This document shows, piece after piece, positions 1-8,178 of a stretch of DNA of 64,000 bases. The stretch covers positions 62,001 to 126,000 of the forward strand of contig NZ_JAUSUJ010000016.1 in assembly GCF_030813915.1 (NCBI RefSeq), read 5' to 3'. The DNA comes from Rhodoplanes tepidamans (GTDB lineage Bacteria > Pseudomonadota > Alphaproteobacteria > Rhizobiales > Xanthobacteraceae). Every line of letters begins with the position of its first letter. The stretch's first letter is position 1. The position numbers were made by a program, and so were the translations under genes. The notes beneath the pieces are model-generated. The model saw only the letters and a list, made by a program, of their open reading frames with translations. It had not been told where the DNA came from and did no database searches.

Positions 1-1
1 C

Positions 2-262
2 CCGCCGATCACGGCCGGGCACTGGAGCGACGCCGACCACGCGCTGCGGGTGATCGTGGCCACCGCGCTGGCGGCCTTCCTCTACACCCGGCTCGGCGTC
101 CTGATCACCATGACGCTGCTGCTGTTCGGCCTCGTCGGCCTGGTCGAGCGCCGGCGCCTCGTCGCCGCCGCGCTGTTCGGCCTCGGCGTCGCGGCGGTGA
201 CCTGGTTCGTGTTCGGCACGCTGCTGAAGGCGCCCCTCCCCTCCGGATCGTTCTGGACCTGA
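2..262 (+). CDS. TctB-family small membrane subunit of a tripartite tricarboxylate transporter (3' part only)
   Basis: The frame is open from the first bases of the window and ends one base before the TctA start, so only the last 86 residues are seen. They contain two hydrophobic stretches (around RLGVLITMTLLLFGLVGLV and LFGLGVAAVTWFVFGTLL), the usual end of a four-helix TctB subunit. TctB works with the large permease TctA and a periplasmic TctC-type binding protein to import carboxylates by secondary transport. The assignment leans on the adjacent TctA gene; the sequence alone is only a membrane-protein tail. The matching binding protein is not visible and may lie upstream. Confidence 0.75.
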   Translation, partial: PPITAGHWSDADHALRVIVATALAAFLYTRLGVLITMTLLLFGLVGLVERRRLVAAALFGLGVAAVTWFVFGTLLKAPLPSGSFWT

Positions 263-263
263 C

Positions 264-1793
264 GTGGAAGCCACAATCGACAGCCTGCTGCTCGGGTTCT
301 CGGTCGCGCTGCGGCCGGACGTGCTGCTCTACGCCTTCGTCGGCTGCCTGGTCGGCACGCTGGTCGGCATGCTGCCCGGCATCGGCCCGCTCGCCGGCAT
401 CTCGATCCTGCTTCCGGTCACCTTCGGGCTCGACGCCACCAAGGCGATCGTCATGCTGGCCGGCATTTATTACGGCTCGCAGTACGGCGGCTCGACCACC
501 TCGATCCTGATGCGCATCCCGGGCGAGGCCGCCTCGGTGATGACCTGCATCGACGGCTACGCCATGACCCGGCGAGGCCGCGGCGGCGCCGCGCTGTGCA
601 TCGCCGCGGTCGGCTCGTTCGTCGCCGGCACCTTCGGCGTGATCATGCTGACCCTCGTCGCACCGCCGCTCGGCGCCTTCGCGCTGCGCTTCGGCCCGCC
701 CGAGTTCACGGCGCTGCTGGTGCTCGGCCTCGTCTTCCTCGCCTACATGTCGGCGACCTCGCTGGTGCGTACGCTGCTGATGGCGAGCGTCGGCCTGATG
801 CTCGGCATGATCGGCATCGACGTGATGACCGGGCATTTCCGCTGGGCCTTCGACATCCCCGAGCTCGGCGACGGCATCGGCATCGTGCCGGTGGCGGTCG
901 GCCTGTTCGGGCTCGGCGAGATCCTGTCGACCCCGAGCCGCACCGTCACGACCGCCGTGGTGGCGCCGCGGTTCCGCGAGCTGCTGCCGAGCCGCGCCGA
1001 GTGGCGCGAGGCGGCGGCGCCGATCGGCCGCGGCAGCGTGCTCGGCTTCCTGGTCGGGATCATCCCGGGCTCGGCCCACATCATCTCGAGCTTCCTGTCC
1101 TACGCGCTGGAGCGGCGGCTCTCGAAGACGCCCGAAGCGTTCGGCCACGGCGCCGTCGCCGGCGTCGCCGGGCCGGAATCGGCCAACAACGCGGCGTCGA
1201 CCGGCGCCTTCGTGCCGATGCTGGCGCTCGGCCTGCCGACCGGGCCGGTGACCGCCGTGCTGATGGCGGCGCTGCTGATCCACGGCATCCCGCCGGGGCC
1301 GCAGCTCGTCACCGAGCACCCGAACGTGTTCTGGGGCTTCGTCGCCTCGATGTATGTCGGCAACCTGATGCTGCTCGCCCTCAACCTGCCGCTGGTCGGC
1401 CTGTTCGTCAGCGTGCTGCGCATCCCCTACGCCTATCTCTATCCGCTGATCGTCATGTTCTGCATCGTCGGCGTCTACGAGGTGAACCACTCGATCGTCG
1501 ACGTGTGGATCATGCTGGCGATGGGCGTCGTCGGCTGGCTGCTGCGCAAGTTCGACTTCGACCCCGCCCCGCTCGTGCTCGGCCTCGTCATCGCCCCGAT
1601 CCTGGAGATGAGCCTGCGCCAGTCGCTCGTCATGTCGAACGGGCACTGGACGATCTTCGTGCAACGGCCGATCGCCGCCGTGCTGCTCGCCCTCTGCGCC
1701 GTCCTGCTCGCTCTGTCGGCCGCCTCGCTCCTGCGCAGGCGGCGCGACTGGCGGGCCCGCCTCGCCGCCGAGGAGGCCGGCGAGCAGGCGTGA
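264..1793 (+). CDS. tctA: TctA-family permease of a tripartite tricarboxylate transporter
   Basis: A 509-residue integral membrane protein of normal TctA length (about 500). The N-terminal third has the family pattern VGTLVGMLPGIGPLAGIS followed by YYGSQYGGSTTSILMRIPGE, and a second related half has GFLVGIIPGSAHIISSF and GPESANNAASTGAFVPML. These are the duplicated GxxPG and SANNA motifs typical of TctA. About ten to twelve membrane segments are visible. It starts with GTG one base after the TctB stop, so the two are translated as a unit. Substrate cannot be read from the sequence; TctA systems take citrate, other dicarboxylates, terephthalate and similar acids. Confidence 0.92.
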   Translation: MEATIDSLLLGFSVALRPDVLLYAFVGCLVGTLVGMLPGIGPLAGISILLPVTFGLDATKAIVMLAGIYYGSQYGGSTTSILMRIPGEAASVMTCIDGYAMTRRGRGGAALCIAAVGSFVAGTFGVIMLTLVAPPLGAFALRFGPPEFTALLVLGLVFLAYMSATSLVRTLLMASVGLMLGMIGIDVMTGHFRWAFDIPELGDGIGIVPVAVGLFGLGEILSTPSRTVTTAVVAPRFRELLPSRAEWREAAAPIGRGSVLGFLVGIIPGSAHIISSFLSYALERRLSKTPEAFGHGAVAGVAGPESANNAASTGAFVPMLALGLPTGPVTAVLMAALLIHGIPPGPQLVTEHPNVFWGFVASMYVGNLMLLALNLPLVGLFVSVLRIPYAYLYPLIVMFCIVGVYEVNHSIVDVWIMLAMGVVGWLLRKFDFDPAPLVLGLVIAPILEMSLRQSLVMSNGHWTIFVQRPIAAVLLALCAVLLALSAASLLRRRRDWRARLAAEEAGEQA

Positions 1794-1908
1794 GCGGCCG
1801 CCGTCACCGGCGCGGCCGCGGGCCGCAGCCGCGGCACCGGACCAGAGCACCGGAACAAAGCATCGGCTCGTGCGTTGTCTCCATCCACGCCGACAGCGAG
1901 AGGATCAG

Positions 1909-2274
1909 ATGGGCAAGTCATCCACCACGGCCGTGGCCGTCCTCACGGCGGCTGCCGTCACCATCGCGGGCTTCGGCTTCGCGCCGGCCCAGGCCGCGCC
2001 GGCCCGCAAGTCCGTGCCGGATCTGAGCAGCGGCACGGTCGACGCCGGCGCCCAGCGGCGCTACTACCGCGGCCGGGGCTATCGCGGCGTGCCGCCCGCC
2101 GTGCCGTGGGCGCTCGGCACCTTCGCCGCGACGGCGGCCACCATCGCGGCCGCCAACGCGGCCCGGCGCAACTATTATTACGCACCGGCGCCGTACGGCT
2201 ACTACGCGCCGCCGCCGGCCTACGGGTATTACGGCCCGGGATACGCACCCTACGGCTATTACGACCGCTGGTGA
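1909..2274 (+). CDS. small secreted Gly/Tyr/Pro-rich protein
   Basis: A 121-residue protein starting at the ATG behind a GAGAGG Shine-Dalgarno sequence; a longer reading from 1870 lacks such support. Residues 1-33 form a clear Sec signal peptide ending in AQA. A short middle part (RRYYRGRGYRGVPP) leads to a hydrophobic Ala-rich segment and then a tail rich in tyrosine, glycine and proline (AYGYYGPGYAPYGYYDRW). Rhizobial genomes carry many such low-complexity envelope proteins of unknown function. It is followed by a strong intrinsic terminator, so it is a monocistronic unit. No function can be named. Confidence 0.75.
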   Translation: MGKSSTTAVAVLTAAAVTIAGFGFAPAQAAPARKSVPDLSSGTVDAGAQRRYYRGRGYRGVPPAVPWALGTFAATAATIAAANAARRNYYYAPAPYGYYAPPPAYGYYGPGYAPYGYYDRW

Positions 2275-2282
2275 GTCGCCGC

Positions 2283-2311
2283 GACCCGCCCGGCCGACGG
2301 CCGGGCGGGTC
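2283..2311 (+). terminator. GC hairpin after the Gly/Tyr-rich protein gene
   Basis: A perfect 13-bp inverted repeat (GACCCGCCCGGCC, loop GAC, complementary arm) begins 9 bases after the stop codon. It has no T run of its own and probably acts together with the canonical terminator about 20 bases downstream. Confidence 0.6.
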
Positions 2312-2330
2312 CGTGACGGCCGGGACTGCG

Positions 2331-2358
2331 ATGGCGCTGCAACGCAGCGCCATTTTTT
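2331..2358 (+). terminator. intrinsic (Rho-independent) terminator
   Basis: ATGGCGCTGC, loop AAC, GCAGCGCCAT followed directly by a run of six T. The stem is 10 bp and perfect. This is the cleanest intrinsic terminator in the window; it closes the gene ending at 2274 and separates it from the HisE-like gene starting at 2416. Confidence 0.9.
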
Positions 2359-2415
2359 ATGTGCAGTGCGGCTGTGCACGATGGCCGCGGCGCATTCGTC
2401 CGCTATCGTTCGTGC

Positions 2416-2784
2416 ATGGCTGATTCGATCGATCGCCTGTTCCGGGCCGTGCAGGCCGCCCAGGGCGCGAAGCCGTCGAGCTCGCGAACGGCCCGGCTCG
2501 TCCATTCGGACCGCGCCAAGATCGCCAAGAAGGTCGCCGAGGAGGCGACCGAGGTGATCATCGAGGCGATGGACGACCACCACGACAACGTCGTGCGGGA
2601 GAGCGCCGACCTCGTCTACAACCTGACCGTCCTGTGGGCCGCCGTCGGCGTCACGCCGGGCGAGGTGTGGAAGGAGATGCACCGGCGCGAGCAGCTCTAC
2701 GGCATCGCCGAGAAGCTCGCCAAGCGCCCCCCCAAGGCCCGCCGCAAGCGCGTCCCGCCAGAGGGCCTGCGCAAGCGCGGGTGA
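2416..2784 (+). CDS. hisE: phosphoribosyl-ATP pyrophosphatase-like protein (HisE family)
   Basis: A 122-residue protein of the all-alpha NTP pyrophosphatase superfamily. HisE hydrolyses phosphoribosyl-ATP to phosphoribosyl-AMP in histidine synthesis in the cytoplasm. The metal-binding helices are present: KKVAEEATEVIIEA near residues 37-50 and ESADLVYNLTVLWAAVG near 60-76, each carrying the paired acidic residues of the family. The ATG at 2416 gives a normal N-terminus (DSIDRLFRAV). A basic tail (KRPPKARRKRVPPEGLRKRG) extends beyond the usual end. In alphaproteobacteria hisE normally follows hisF; here it stands alone between a terminator and a dedA gene, so it may be a paralogue with another nucleotide substrate. 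Confidence 0.8.
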   Translation: MADSIDRLFRAVQAAQGAKPSSSRTARLVHSDRAKIAKKVAEEATEVIIEAMDDHHDNVVRESADLVYNLTVLWAAVGVTPGEVWKEMHRREQLYGIAEKLAKRPPKARRKRVPPEGLRKRG

Positions 2785-2871
2785 GCGGATCGCCGCCGCC
2801 GGCCGCCATCGGCCGCGAGGGGCCTCGGCGCCGCATGGACTTTCCGCGCCGCCCCGGCTAAGCAGGCGGCC

Positions 2872-3453
2872 ATGTTGAGGAAGCTCTACAACTGGTGCAT
2901 CGGCGCCGCGGGCAAGCCGCGCGCCGCCTGGGCGCTCGGGGCCGTGTCGTTCGCGGAAAGCTCGTTCTTTCCGATCCCGCCCGACACCATGCTGATCCCG
3001 ATGGCGCTCGCGCGCCCGGACAAGGCGTATTACTACGCGCTCGTCTGCACCCTCGCTTCGGTGGCCGGCGGGGTGCTCGGCTACGCGATCGGGGCGTTCC
3101 TGTACGATTCGGTCGGCCTCTGGCTGATCTCGCTCTACGGCTACGGCGACAAGGTGGAGGCGTTCCGCGAGGCCTATGCGCAATGGGGCTCGCTGATCAT
3201 CCTGATCAAGGGCGTCACCCCGATCCCCTACAAGATCGTCACCATCACGTCGGGCTTCGCCGGCTACAACTTCGCGCTGTTCGTGGTGTTCTCGGTGATC
3301 ACCCGCGGCGCCCGCTTCTTCCTCTCCGCCTTCCTGCTGAACCGCTACGGCCCGGTCGCCCGCGAGCACATCGAGAAGCGGCTCGGCTTCTGGTTCACGA
3401 TCTTCCTGATCGTGCTGATCGGCGGCATCGTCGCGGCCCTCTACGTCATGTGA
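2872..3453 (+). CDS. DedA/YqaA-family inner membrane protein
   Basis: A 193-residue membrane protein. The DedA signature is clear: SFAESSFFPIPPDTMLIPMA near residues 26-45, then GGVLGYAIGAFLYDSVG, and the characteristic ITRGARFFLSAFLLNRYGP near 144-162 with conserved arginines. About four to five membrane segments. YqaA-type proteins are short DedA relatives; the wider family includes undecaprenyl phosphate and phospholipid flippases, but the substrate of this subgroup is not settled. The start at 2872 keeps the usual short amphipathic N-terminus (LRKLYNWCIGAAG). A GC hairpin follows the stop. Confidence 0.88.
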   Translation: MLRKLYNWCIGAAGKPRAAWALGAVSFAESSFFPIPPDTMLIPMALARPDKAYYYALVCTLASVAGGVLGYAIGAFLYDSVGLWLISLYGYGDKVEAFREAYAQWGSLIILIKGVTPIPYKIVTITSGFAGYNFALFVVFSVITRGARFFLSAFLLNRYGPVAREHIEKRLGFWFTIFLIVLIGGIVAALYVM

Positions 3454-3458
3454 TCCGG

Positions 3459-3476
3459 GCCGGCCCCCGGGCCGGC
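3459..3476 (+). terminator. GC hairpin after the DedA gene
   Basis: Perfect 8-bp inverted repeat GCCGGCCC, loop CC, GGGCCGGC six bases past the stop codon, followed by GTCCTTTC. A probable terminator, with only a weak T run. Confidence 0.55.
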
Positions 3477-3753
3477 GTCCTTTCGGATGGCGCCATGCGC
3501 GAACCGGGCCGCGACGCCCGGGCGCATGCGCGCGCGGCCGGTTCCCAGCCGCCCCGTTTTCGCTCTAGAGTGCCCGTCAGGCGGACGATCAAGATCCGCC
3601 ACCGGGAGGTCCGACTTGCATCCTGATCCCGCCTGACGGCTGTCCCGCCGCGCTCCCGCGGCGGCGGCGGCGCGTGCCCGGCTCCCCCGGGGCGCCGGCC
3701 CCCCTCCCCTTCCCGACGCCGAACAACACGCAGCGGAACGACAAGGAGCACCC

Positions 3754-4722
3754 ATGACGCGCGTCCGAAGCCTCACCCTCGCGGCCGCCACCGCCGCCCT
3801 GATCGCCGGCTCGGCCCCGGCCGTGGCGCAGACCAGGCTGACCATCATGGTCTTCGCCGGCATGCAGAACCTGCCGCTGTTCGCGGCGCAGTCGCAGGGC
3901 CTCTTCGCCAAGCGCGGCCTCGAGGTCGACATGAAGATCGCCCCGAACTCCGACGAGCTGCGCAACGGCCTCGCCCAGGGCCGCTTCCAGGTCGTCCACG
4001 CCGCCTCCGACAACTCGGTCGCCATGGTCGAGATGGCGGGCGCCGACGCCAAGATCGTGGTCGGCGGCGACAACGGCATGAACCGGCTGTTCGTCCAGCC
4101 CGACATCGCCCGACTCGAGGACCTGCGCGGCAGGACCGTCGCGGTCGACGCGCCCAACACCGCCTATGCGTTCCAGCTCTACGAGATCCTCCGCCTCGCC
4201 GGGCTCGAGCGCGAGAAGGACTACAAGGTGCAGGTGGTCGGCGCGACGATGAAGCGGGTCGACGCCCTCATGGCCGACAAGACGCTGGCCGCCACCATGC
4301 TCAACCCGCCCTTCTCGCTGCGCGCCGCCAAGGGCGGCCTGAAGGACATGGGCGAGGCGACCGCCAAGATCGGCCCGTACCAGGCCTCCGCCGGCTTCGT
4401 GCTCGCCAAGTGGGCCCGCGAGAACTCCGACACGCTGGTGAAGTACCTCTCCGCCTATGTCGAGGGCGTGCGCTGGTCGTCCGACCCGAAGAACAAGGCC
4501 GCGGCCATCAAGCTCGTCGCCGACAAACTCAAGCTTCCCGAGGAGGTCGCGGCGGCCGGCTACGACCTGCTGATGACCGGCATGCCGAAGGACGCCGCCC
4601 TCGACATGAAGGGCTTCGAGAACGTGCTGGCGCTGCGCACCCGCCACACCGGCAAGCCGACCCGGCCGGCCGCCGACTATGTCGACCTGTCGTACTATCA
4701 GAAGGCGATCGCCGGGATGTGA
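3754..4722 (+). CDS. periplasmic substrate-binding protein, NMT1/THI5 (SsuA/TauA-like) family
   Basis: A 322-residue protein with a Sec signal peptide (residues 1-24, ending AVAQ) behind an AAGGAG ribosome-binding site. The mature part has the two-lobe NMT1/SsuA pattern: an early FAGMQNLPLFAAQSQGLFAKRGLEVD, then DLRGRTVAVDAPNTAYAF at about 120 and repeated lobe boundaries. Such proteins deliver small organic substrates to ABC importers of the NitT/TauT class. No permease or ATPase gene lies beside it; the next such transporter in the window (40-43 kb) has its own binding protein. It is therefore an orphan, and the ligand is unknown. Confidence 0.85.
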   Translation: MTRVRSLTLAAATAALIAGSAPAVAQTRLTIMVFAGMQNLPLFAAQSQGLFAKRGLEVDMKIAPNSDELRNGLAQGRFQVVHAASDNSVAMVEMAGADAKIVVGGDNGMNRLFVQPDIARLEDLRGRTVAVDAPNTAYAFQLYEILRLAGLEREKDYKVQVVGATMKRVDALMADKTLAATMLNPPFSLRAAKGGLKDMGEATAKIGPYQASAGFVLAKWARENSDTLVKYLSAYVEGVRWSSDPKNKAAAIKLVADKLKLPEEVAAAGYDLLMTGMPKDAALDMKGFENVLALRTRHTGKPTRPAADYVDLSYYQKAIAGM

Positions 4723-4780
4723 GACGGCATTCGTGGCCGGCACGCTCAGAGGCACGACACGGCATCCCCGTCTCTCGGCG

Positions 4781-4915
4781 GCGTGCCCCGGCAACGATCC
4801 TCGGCCCGCCGCGTCCGCCCCCCGGTCCCGGATCGCGGCGCGGTGCGCCGCGCCCGGGACACGAGGCCCGTCACGACGAATTGCGTCGCGGCCGGCCCGG
4901 GACGCGGGATCCGCA
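4781..4915. repeat. intergenic palindromic repeat (CCCGGGAC-type)
   Basis: The gap 4723-5026 holds no gene. It contains GCGTGCCCCGG at its left end and a compound hairpin at 4825-4860: GTCCCGG pairs with CCGGGAC and, inside, GCGGCGC pairs with GCGCCGC. A second GCCCGGGACGCGGGATCC motif follows. The same words (GTGCCCCGGAC, GGTCCCGG, GTCCGGGACACGGGATCC) recur at 23538-23675, so the window carries two copies. From memory, sequences of this kind are frequent in Bradyrhizobium and Rhodopseudomonas intergenic DNA. Confidence 0.65.
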
Positions 4916-5026
4916 CGGCCGCGCGCTGCTAGACTGCGCGCGGATCGACGGGGCCGCGGGCCGAAGGTCCGCCGCCCCGTGTCCGGCACGTCGTCCTGCA
5001 TCGTCGATAGTTCACCGGATGCACAC

Positions 5027-6385
5027 ATGAACCTCTCGCAGAAGCTTCGCGCACGCGAGGCGGCCGGGCGGCCCGTGACGGTCGGGCTGATCGGCGCCGG
5101 AAAGTTCGGGGCCATGTTCCTGGCGCAGGCGCGGCTGACGCGCGGCCTGCATGTCGCCGGCATCGCGGATCTCGACGTCGACCGCGCGCGGCGCCAGCTC
5201 GCGGCCGCCGGCTGGGAGCCGGAACGCTCCACCGCGGACTCTCTCGACGACGCGCTGAAGTCGCGAAAGACCCATGTCGGCCCGGACGCCGCCGCCCTGA
5301 TCGCGCGGGGCGGCATCGAGGTGATCATCGAGGCGACCGGCGTGCCCGCCGCCGGCATCGGCCACGCGCTCGCGGCGATCGCCCAGCGCAAGCACGTCGT
5401 GATGGTCAATGTCGAGGCCGATGCGCTCGCCGGCCCGCTGCTCGCCGCGCGGGCGAAGGCGGCCGGCGTCGTCTACAGCCTCGCCTGGGGCGACCAGCCG
5501 GCGCTGATCTGCGAGCATGTCGACTGGGCCCGCACCTGCGGCTTCAAGGTCGTGGCCGCCGGCAAGGGCACCCGGTACGAGCCGCACTATCACGCCTCGA
5601 CGCCCGACACGGTGTGGGACATCCTCGACAAGTATCTGTCGATCTCCGACCGCGGCTCGATCAATCCGAAGATGTTCAACTCCTTCGTCGACGGGACCAA
5701 GTCGGCGATCGAGATGACGGCGGTGTGCAACGCCACCGGCCTGGTGCCGCAGTCGGACGGGCTGCGCTTCCCGCCGGCGAGCCGGTTCGAACTCGCCGGC
5801 GTGTGCCGCCCGATCGCCGACGGCGGCACGCTGGAACAGGCCGGCGTCACCGAGGTGGTCTCCTCGGTCGACCGGCAGGGCCGCGACGTGCCGCATCATC
5901 TGGCGCTCGGCACCTATGTGGTGGTCGAGGGCGAGACCGACTATGCGCGGCGCTGCTTCCGGGAATACGCCATGCTGCCGGATGCGAGCGGGCGCTACGC
6001 CGCGCTCTATCGGCCGATCCACATGATCGGCCTCGAGCTCGGCGTCTCGGTGGCGAGCGCGGCGTTGCGCGGCGAGCCGACCGGCGCACCGACCGGCTTC
6101 CGCTCCGACGTCGTCGCCACCGCGAAGCGAGCGCTGAAGCAGGGCGAGATCCTCGACGGCGAAGGCGGCTTCTGTGTCTGGGGCCGGCAGACGCCGGCCC
6201 CACGATCGCTCGCGCAGGGACTGCTGCCGCTCGGCCTCGCCCACGGCGTCACGCTCACCCGCGACGTCCCGGAAGGCGCCGCGCTGCGCTGGAGCGACGT
6301 CGCGATCGACACGACCGACATCGCCGTCAGGACGCGCCGAGACATGGAAGCCGCCTTCGGCGCCGCGCCGGAGCGACGTCCGTGA
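5027..6385 (+). CDS. NAD(P)-dependent oxidoreductase with C-terminal SAF domain (DXR-like/DRL family)
   Basis: A 452-residue protein. Residues 17-31 (VTVGLIGAGKFGAMF) form a Rossmann nucleotide-binding loop; EATGVPAAGIGHAL and HVVMVNVEAD follow as in homoserine-dehydrogenase-like enzymes; a middle catalytic domain carries AGKGTRYEPHYH; the last 90 residues (from AKRALKQGEILDGEG) form an SAF domain. This layout matches the Brucella DRL protein, an alternative 1-deoxyxylulose-5-phosphate reductoisomerase, and its many uncharacterised relatives, most of which are thought to act on sugar acids. It sits just upstream of a GlcG protein, a TctC binding protein, a cupin and a RuBisCO-like protein, which argues for carbohydrate-acid catabolism rather than isoprenoid synthesis. 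The ATG at 5027 gives the family-typical start. Exact reaction unknown. Confidence 0.75.
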   Translation: MNLSQKLRAREAAGRPVTVGLIGAGKFGAMFLAQARLTRGLHVAGIADLDVDRARRQLAAAGWEPERSTADSLDDALKSRKTHVGPDAAALIARGGIEVIIEATGVPAAGIGHALAAIAQRKHVVMVNVEADALAGPLLAARAKAAGVVYSLAWGDQPALICEHVDWARTCGFKVVAAGKGTRYEPHYHASTPDTVWDILDKYLSISDRGSINPKMFNSFVDGTKSAIEMTAVCNATGLVPQSDGLRFPPASRFELAGVCRPIADGGTLEQAGVTEVVSSVDRQGRDVPHHLALGTYVVVEGETDYARRCFREYAMLPDASGRYAALYRPIHMIGLELGVSVASAALRGEPTGAPTGFRSDVVATAKRALKQGEILDGEGGFCVWGRQTPAPRSLAQGLLPLGLAHGVTLTRDVPEGAALRWSDVAIDTTDIAVRTRRDMEAAFGAAPERRP

Positions 6386-6410
6386 CGACCACAGGAACGG
6401 GGGAACGATC

Positions 6411-6902
6411 GTGAGCGACTACTATGTCCACCGGCTGCAGGTGTCGATGCCGCTCGCCACGGCCGACGCGATCGCCGACGACGCCATCGCGGCCGGGCGC
6501 GAGGTCGGCCTGCTGCCGCTGACCGTGGCGGTGCTCGACGCCGGCGGCACGCTGGTCGTGCTCAAGCGCGAGGACGGATCCGGCGTGCTGCGGGGCGACA
6601 TCGCCATCGGCAAGGCCTGGGGCGCGCTCGGCATGGGAATCTCCAGCCGCACCATCCGGGATCGCCTGCGCGAGCGCCCGGCCTTCCAGAGCGCGCTCGC
6701 CGCCGCGTCCGACGGACGCTTCATCCCGGTGCCGGGCGGCGTGCTGGTGATGAACGCGGCGAAGGAGGTGATCGGCGCCGTCGGCATCAGCGGCGACGCG
6801 TCCGACAAGGACGAGTATGCGGCCATCACGGCCGTGCAGCGCGCCGGGCTGACGCCGCACCCCGACAAGCCGGCCGAGAACTGGCGCGACGCCGGCCTCT
6901 GA
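6411..6902 (+). CDS. GlcG/HbpS-family protein
   Basis: A 163-residue cytoplasmic protein starting at GTG behind GGGGGAACG, 25 bases after the oxidoreductase stop, so probably in one operon. Family marks are PLTVAVLDAGGTLVVLKREDG near residues 38-58, the IAIGKAWGALG helix, and the C-terminal FIPVPGGVLVMN and IGAVGISGDASDKDE. Members are named for GlcG of the glycolate operon and for haem-binding HbpS of Streptomyces; many stand in operons for small organic acid use, where their role remains unclear. Context fits that second group. Confidence 0.85.
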   Translation: MSDYYVHRLQVSMPLATADAIADDAIAAGREVGLLPLTVAVLDAGGTLVVLKREDGSGVLRGDIAIGKAWGALGMGISSRTIRDRLRERPAFQSALAAASDGRFIPVPGGVLVMNAAKEVIGAVGISGDASDKDEYAAITAVQRAGLTPHPDKPAENWRDAGL

Positions 6903-6930
6903 GACCGACACGCGACTGGATCGACTCATC

Positions 6931-7085
6931 CCTCATGGCGCGGAGCGGCCGCAGGCCGCGTCTCGAACACGCAGATCGAGCTCGGTCGATCTGCGCACCA
7001 TGAGCCCGAAGTCGAGCAGGCTCGACTTCGGCGGCCCCCCCTTCGAGACGCACCCTCGCGGGCGCTCGTCGGGGTGAGGACGGAG
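6931..7085. repeat. two facing palindromic repeat units before a TctC gene
   Basis: The 250-bp gap carries four paired elements: CTCATGGCGCGGAGCGGCCG with CGTCTCGAAC on the left, a 10-bp hairpin CGCAGATCGA/TCGATCTGCG at 6970-6995, a 12-bp hairpin CCGAAGTCGAGC/GCTCGACTTCGG at 7006-7031, then CCTTCGAGACGC and GTGAGGAC on the right in opposite orientation. The outer words resemble the common alphaproteobacterial repeat reading CCTTCGAGACGC...CTCAGGGTGAGG. The block ends just before the AGGAGG ribosome-binding site of the next gene, so it may affect mRNA stability or termination. Confidence 0.65.
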
Positions 7086-7151
7086 AGGGGTCGGTTCGAT
7101 TGCGCGGCGAAACGAAACAGACCAACAACTCACCAGGAGGAAACGAACGTG

Positions 7152-8123
7152 ATGAAGCTCCTTGCGACCGTGGCCTTGTGCCTCGGGTCCCTGGCGTCGC
7201 CCGCATGGGCCCAGGACGCCTATCCGAGCCGGACGGTCCGTCTGGTCGTGCCGTTTCCGGCCGGCGGACCGACCGACGTCTTCGCGCGGCAATACGCGGC
7301 GCGGATGTCGGCGGTTCTCGGGCAGCAGATGATCGTCGAGAACAAGGCCGGTGCGGCCGGCGCGATCGGCTCGACCGAGGTCGCCCGCGCGCCCGCGGAC
7401 GGCTACACGCTGCTGTTCGCGACGGCCTCGACGCACGGGCTGTACAATCTGCTGTCGAAGAGCCCGAAATACGACTCCCTCGATGATTTTTCGCCGGTCG
7501 CTATCGTCGGCTCGGCGCCCGCCGTGGTGGTCGTGCATCCCTCCGGGCCGGCCGACCTCGCGGCCCTGGTGGCGGCCGTGAAGGCCAATCCGGGGAAGCT
7601 GCAATACGGCTCGCCCGGCACCGGCACGTTCCTGCATCTCGCCGGCGAGATGTTCAAGACCGAGGCCGGCGGCCTCGACATCCCGCACATCCCCTACAAG
7701 GGCTCGGCGCCGGCCATGAACGATCTGATCGGCAATCAGGTCGGCATGGTGATCGACACGCTCGGCACCTCGCTCCCGCAGCATCGCGGCGGCAAGGCGC
7801 GCATCCTCGCGGTCGCATCGGCGAAGCGCTCCGAGCTGGCGCCCGACATCCCCACCGTCGACGAGGCCCTGAAGATCAAGGGCTTCGAGGCGGGCCTGTG
7901 GAACCTGGTGGCGGCGCCCGCGGGGACGCCGCAGCCCGTGCTGACCAGGCTGCAGGCCGCGACGGCGCGCGTCATGGCCGACCCGGACGTCCAGGCCCAG
8001 CTGCGCAAGCTCGGGATCGATCCGGTCACGGAATCCTCGCCCGCAGCGGCCCGCGCCTTCATCGAGCGGGAGCGCGCGCGCTTCAAGCCGGTGGTCGCCG
8101 CTGCGGGCGTGAGCATCGACTGA
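7152..8123 (+). CDS. TctC/Bug-family periplasmic binding protein (orphan)
   Basis: A 323-residue protein with a Sec signal peptide ending AWAQ at about residue 20. The Bug fold is marked by YPSRTVRLVVPFPAGGPTDVFAR near 23-45, the VENKAGAAGAIGS loop, and PADGYTLLF. A perfect AGGAGG lies at 7135-7140; ATG at 7152 is taken, but GTG at 7149 is equally well spaced. Bug proteins bind carboxylates and related small molecules with two water-bridged loops. No TctA/TctB pair is adjacent; the closest is at 1-1.8 kb. It may lend its ligand to a shared permease or act as a sensor input. Confidence 0.9.
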   Translation: MKLLATVALCLGSLASPAWAQDAYPSRTVRLVVPFPAGGPTDVFARQYAARMSAVLGQQMIVENKAGAAGAIGSTEVARAPADGYTLLFATASTHGLYNLLSKSPKYDSLDDFSPVAIVGSAPAVVVVHPSGPADLAALVAAVKANPGKLQYGSPGTGTFLHLAGEMFKTEAGGLDIPHIPYKGSAPAMNDLIGNQVGMVIDTLGTSLPQHRGGKARILAVASAKRSELAPDIPTVDEALKIKGFEAGLWNLVAAPAGTPQPVLTRLQAATARVMADPDVQAQLRKLGIDPVTESSPAAARAFIERERARFKPVVAAAGVSID

Positions 8124-8138
8124 CCGCCGTCACGGCGG
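8124..8138. terminator. short hairpin between convergent genes
   Basis: CCGCCGT, loop C, ACGGCGG directly after the TctC stop codon, in the 55-bp gap shared with the convergent cupin gene. Perfect 7-bp stem without a T run; a likely but weak bidirectional terminator. Confidence 0.45.
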
Positions 8139-8178
8139 CGCGCGTCTCACGGCGCGCGCCGCCCGACCCGACCGCAGC

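Noticed and set aside
105-1850. Long minus-strand frame of 581 codons opposite tctA
   Set aside because: Antisense shadow of a high-GC gene; composition is Arg/Asp/His-rich with no recognisable motif, while the plus strand encodes a textbook TctA.
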